DNA from: Ceratodon purpureus
Lineage: Eukaryota > Streptophyta > Bryopsida > Pseudoditrichales > Ditrichaceae
Reading direction: 5' to 3'
Length of the DNA stretch: 64,000 bases
NCBI GenBank assembly: GCA_014871385.1
Contig: CM026427.1
Location: forward strand, 1,794,068 to 1,858,067
Position 1 is the stretch's first letter. Each line of letters opens with the position of its first letter. Below the pieces are notes generated by a model. The model was not told the origin of the DNA and made no database searches. It saw only the letters and a list, made by a program, of their open reading frames with translations. Shown piece after piece: positions 61,605 to 64,000 of the stretch. The position numbers and the translations under genes were made by a program.

Positions 61605-62004
61605 ATCAAGAATCCTACATTACAAAATGCTCAAGAACGATCATGTCGTTCAATGCTCTAGACCGTGGCCTTGAACTTGCACAAGAAGATACATTGAAGA
61701 TAACATTGTACTGAATGTAAACAAGTAACTTGATTTGTTTAAAAAAAAATTTTACCTCGCTATCAACTAGTGAGACAAAGTAGCACCAGTGGAATTGTTA
61801 TGTTTTCTTTAAGCAGCCATTTCATGTCGATATGCAAACTCACATAGTGATAAAGTGTCTATAAAATGACACACTGATGATATATTTTGAAATTGTCACA
61901 GTTATGTTTCATGTAATCCAAGAGAAGGTCACATTTCCATTCACAGTTGAAGGCAACCAAGTTAGAAGTGATTCTAATCTGCGTGCCAGACTCTCATATC
62001 CGAG
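61605..62004. other. Non-coding spacer
   Basis: Nothing recognised. Confidence 0.4.
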
Positions 62005-62159
62005 TTCTATGAGAATGTTGGACAATTTGCGGCATTAAGCCCCTCATAAAAAACTGTTATCCGTTGACAGCTCCATAGCGTGTGCCGTTGCGAAAGTTAG
62101 ATTTGAGCTGTTGAAATCTCCTAGATAACTGCCGCAAATTGTCCAACATTCTCATAGAA
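62005..62159. repeat. Perfect 30 bp inverted repeat with a 95 nt spacer
   Basis: Arms 62005-62034 (starting TTCTATGAGAATGTTGGACA) and 62130-62159 are exact reverse complements. A transcript would fold into a long hairpin, and the DNA could also be a small MITE of 155 bp. No target duplication is evident at the edges. Confidence 0.85.
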
Positions 62160-62597
62160 TTATGCCATTATGTAAGCTAAACATGTTCTAGAAGAAAAGA
62201 AAATAGATCTGATCAAAACTTGCGGTTGAAAATTCAACTACCCCGCATCATCCTAATGGCGCTGGCGCCACGATAAATTGCCCCACCAACAGAAGCTGGT
62301 ACACAAATCCTGAACAACAAAACCAATCCGCTCTCAAATGCCGTAGTCCATTCTGCTATGAACCACAGATGTCTTCACCATATCTGTACCTGTCAAAATT
62401 TGGTTGGACTCGGCCGAGTTGGAATCCGGTACCTGCATTTTGAAACTCATTATAGATCTGCTAGTATCTGGTGTAAATGGATAGCTAGAAGTAGAATACC
62501 AAGGATTTCGGGATTTGAAAAGGAGGTTTAGTGAATACCTACGGGTAATCCGTTTACTCATTCTGACCGCCTTCTTTGTTCTTCTTGCGGCTTGAAG
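62160..62597. other. 3' flank of the zinc-finger gene
   Basis: No separate gene recognised; probably the 3' UTR and terminator region of the minus-strand gene at 62598-63241. Confidence 0.35.
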
Positions 62598-63241
62598 TCA
62601 AGGCTTCTCCTTTTTTGGAGTGTAGTTCATTCCACCGATATCGGAGTTGAGATGGCCCCGCTTCTTCTCACCTTCTCCAACATCCATATCGACACTTGGT
62701 TTAAATGGACCTACACGGCATTTAGTTGGCAATTAGAATATAGATTTTTAATAAACAGAATAAGCAACAGACTTGAAAAGAGATTAGCAAAGACTTGCAA
62801 ATAGATTGGGTAGAGGTATTAGAACATACCTTCTTCCCTGTAAAATCCGAAACTCTTGAGCCAGCCTGCAGAAAGTATCTTCTTGCATTTTGAGCACGCA
62901 CAATTAGAATCAAGGGACATGTGCATCGCTGCACACCAAGGGTGATAAACACAGAAGCACGGAGCTAGTATAACGTCGAACAGTGGGAATCCTAATCCGC
63001 ACAGAGCACAATCTTGAATACTCCTTCCTTGTGCGGTTTTCTTACGAAAGTCCACGTCCTCGATATATCGGCCTGCAGTGCGAGTTGCTGGAATTGCAAA
63101 CCTGTCTTCAAGCTGCTTCGACCGTGCCTTCAAATTCTCTACTGTCGCCAATTTCTCAACCTTTTCCTCCAGCAGGCGCTTCTCCTCCTCCTCGGCGGCT
63201 GCCAAGTCCTCTGCACATGCTTCCTCGGGCTTCTCCTCCAT
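62598..63241 (-). CDS. Small coiled-coil plus RING/PHD-like zinc-finger protein
   Basis: Exon 1 is 63241-62830 and exon 2 is 62710-62598 (stop TGA), phase-1 GT-AG intron, 174 aa. Residues 1-50 are Glu/Ala/Lys/Leu-rich (AAAEEEEKRLLEEKVEKLA), a likely coiled coil. A cysteine/histidine cluster follows: CALCG, then CFCVYHPWCA, then CACSKC, spaced like a RING or PHD-type two-zinc module. The second exon encodes a Lys/Gly-rich tail ending TPKKEKP. Frame, splice and composition support a real gene. The fold suggests a protein-binding or ubiquitin-ligase module, but I cannot place it in a named family. It is head to head with the plus-strand gene at 63603. Confidence 0.65.
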
Positions 63242-63602
63242 TCATTCGGATTGCAGCTGCTCTACTCTGACATCTGTGCATATCTATGTTGGATTGCAAT
63301 TTCAATAGCTGATGCCAGCGCCGTTGCCTTCGATAGCGTGATTATTTTTGGGAGAAAATAGAGTGATTACCAAAGAAAGGAAGACCAACTCTCAACGCAC
63401 TATCGTCTAGGGCCTTCACGAGCATGATCAATAGCGTACATTGGGCGTTTCCTTCTATAAAAGCATGGATATACTGTATTGGTTTGAAACATCAAGGGCC
63501 GTGCTGAACCACTATCTCAAAGCCCTTAGTATCTGCATCAATGTTCATCGCCGGCGCTGGTGCCAACAGACGACATTCGGTGTTAAGTAAGAATTTTTTA
63601 TT

Positions 63603-63981
63603 TTGGATGTTACCGGGGCGGATCATTTTTTCCATTCATTCTTATTGCGAGGCCCACGAAATATATTAAACTCGATATCAACTTTCTCCAATGTTGAGTC
63701 GCGCTGGCAACAGTTGAATTATTCGGTCGATGTTCAATCTGAAGTGTACAAATTCATTTCCATATGTAGATCGCTATGCAATAAGTGACTTAAGTTTCAA
63801 TAGATGGCATTTGATTTAGTTTTTAGTTTTGTTCCTCGTTTTTTACAGGAAGTGCAAGTTCATCATCAGTCACTTGTCGACCAACCAACATATGGCAGTT
63901 GCAGTTAATATTTTGCATGCCACTCTCCCCGAAGCTGATTCGGTGGCTCTGATCATCATGCAAACTGATTTTGGTTGTGAG
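63603..63981 (+). CDS. Unrecognised multi-exon gene, partial (continues past the window)
   Basis: One exon ends at 63784 (phase 2, donor AA|GTGACT) and the next is 63849-63981 (acceptor TTTTACAG, donor GAG|GTACAA). Together they read RGPRNILNSISTFSNVESRW, then VDVQSEVYKFISICRSLCNK, then KCKFIISHLSTNQHMAVAVN and ADSVALIIMQTDFGCE. The first exon's start near 63603 is uncertain because no ATG precedes it in frame; upstream exons may lie around 63250-63590. The mixture of hydrophobic and polar residues looks globular. I do not recognise the family. The divergent layout with the zinc-finger gene suggests a shared promoter. Confidence 0.5.
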
Positions 63982-64000
63982 GTACAACTTTATTAATGTA

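Noticed and set aside
1-64000. CRISPR array, operons or bacterial ribosome-binding sites
   Set aside because: Genes have introns and eukaryotic promoters; the tandem repeats lack the repeat-spacer pattern.

Overview
The window is eukaryotic, intron-containing nuclear DNA from a green plant. A plastid terminal oxidase with a transit-like N terminus, a PHOS32-type universal stress protein, plant-type H2B genes and a plant RabGAP show this. A gene for enkurin, a protein of motile cilia and flagella, narrows it to a lineage with swimming sperm. With short introns, AT-rich spacers and decayed CACTA DNA, I favour a bryophyte, most likely a moss. That assignment is inference; no organism is named in the sequence.

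Layout. 1-3.3 kb holds the end of one gene and two unrecognised plus-strand genes. 6.0-11.5 kb (minus) is a 16-exon TBC-domain RabGAP whose splice phases all agree. A 1.5 kb spacer with three CACGTG boxes separates it from the divergent, intronless PTOX gene (13.0-14.2 kb). 14.2-22.5 kb is AT-rich and gene-poor and holds two MITE-like elements. 22.5-24.6 kb is the universal stress protein gene with a long 5' UTR intron. 26.0-28.7 kb is enkurin. 29.8-32.4 kb (minus) holds two H2B genes, each split by one intron at the same codon. 33.5-34.1 kb is a broken Sec7 (ARF-GEF) fragment, followed by a Stowaway-type MITE and a long minisatellite.

38.3-51.6 kb is a CACTA/En-Spm-like transposon region. 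A Transposase_24-like ORF1 (minus) faces away from a tnp2/DUF4218/DUF4216 transposase (plus). The transposase is damaged by an in-frame TAG and a frameshift. A second short transposase fragment and a small lysine-rich accessory gene lie downstream. 52-62 kb is AT-rich non-genic DNA with minisatellites, a duplicated 0.35 kb block, a 26-nt C run, an (AT)n tract, one ~300 bp MITE candidate and a perfect 30 bp inverted repeat. The right edge (62.6-64 kb) has a small zinc-finger gene (minus) head to head with an unrecognised multi-exon gene (plus) that leaves the window.

The host genes are unrelated housekeeping or organelle/cilium functions and form no pathway. The accessory content is transposon-derived. 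The points most worth a second look are the head-to-head CACTA organisation with its accessory protein, the Sec7 fragment that lacks its catalytic glutamate, the several MITE candidates and the two undescribed genes at the right edge.
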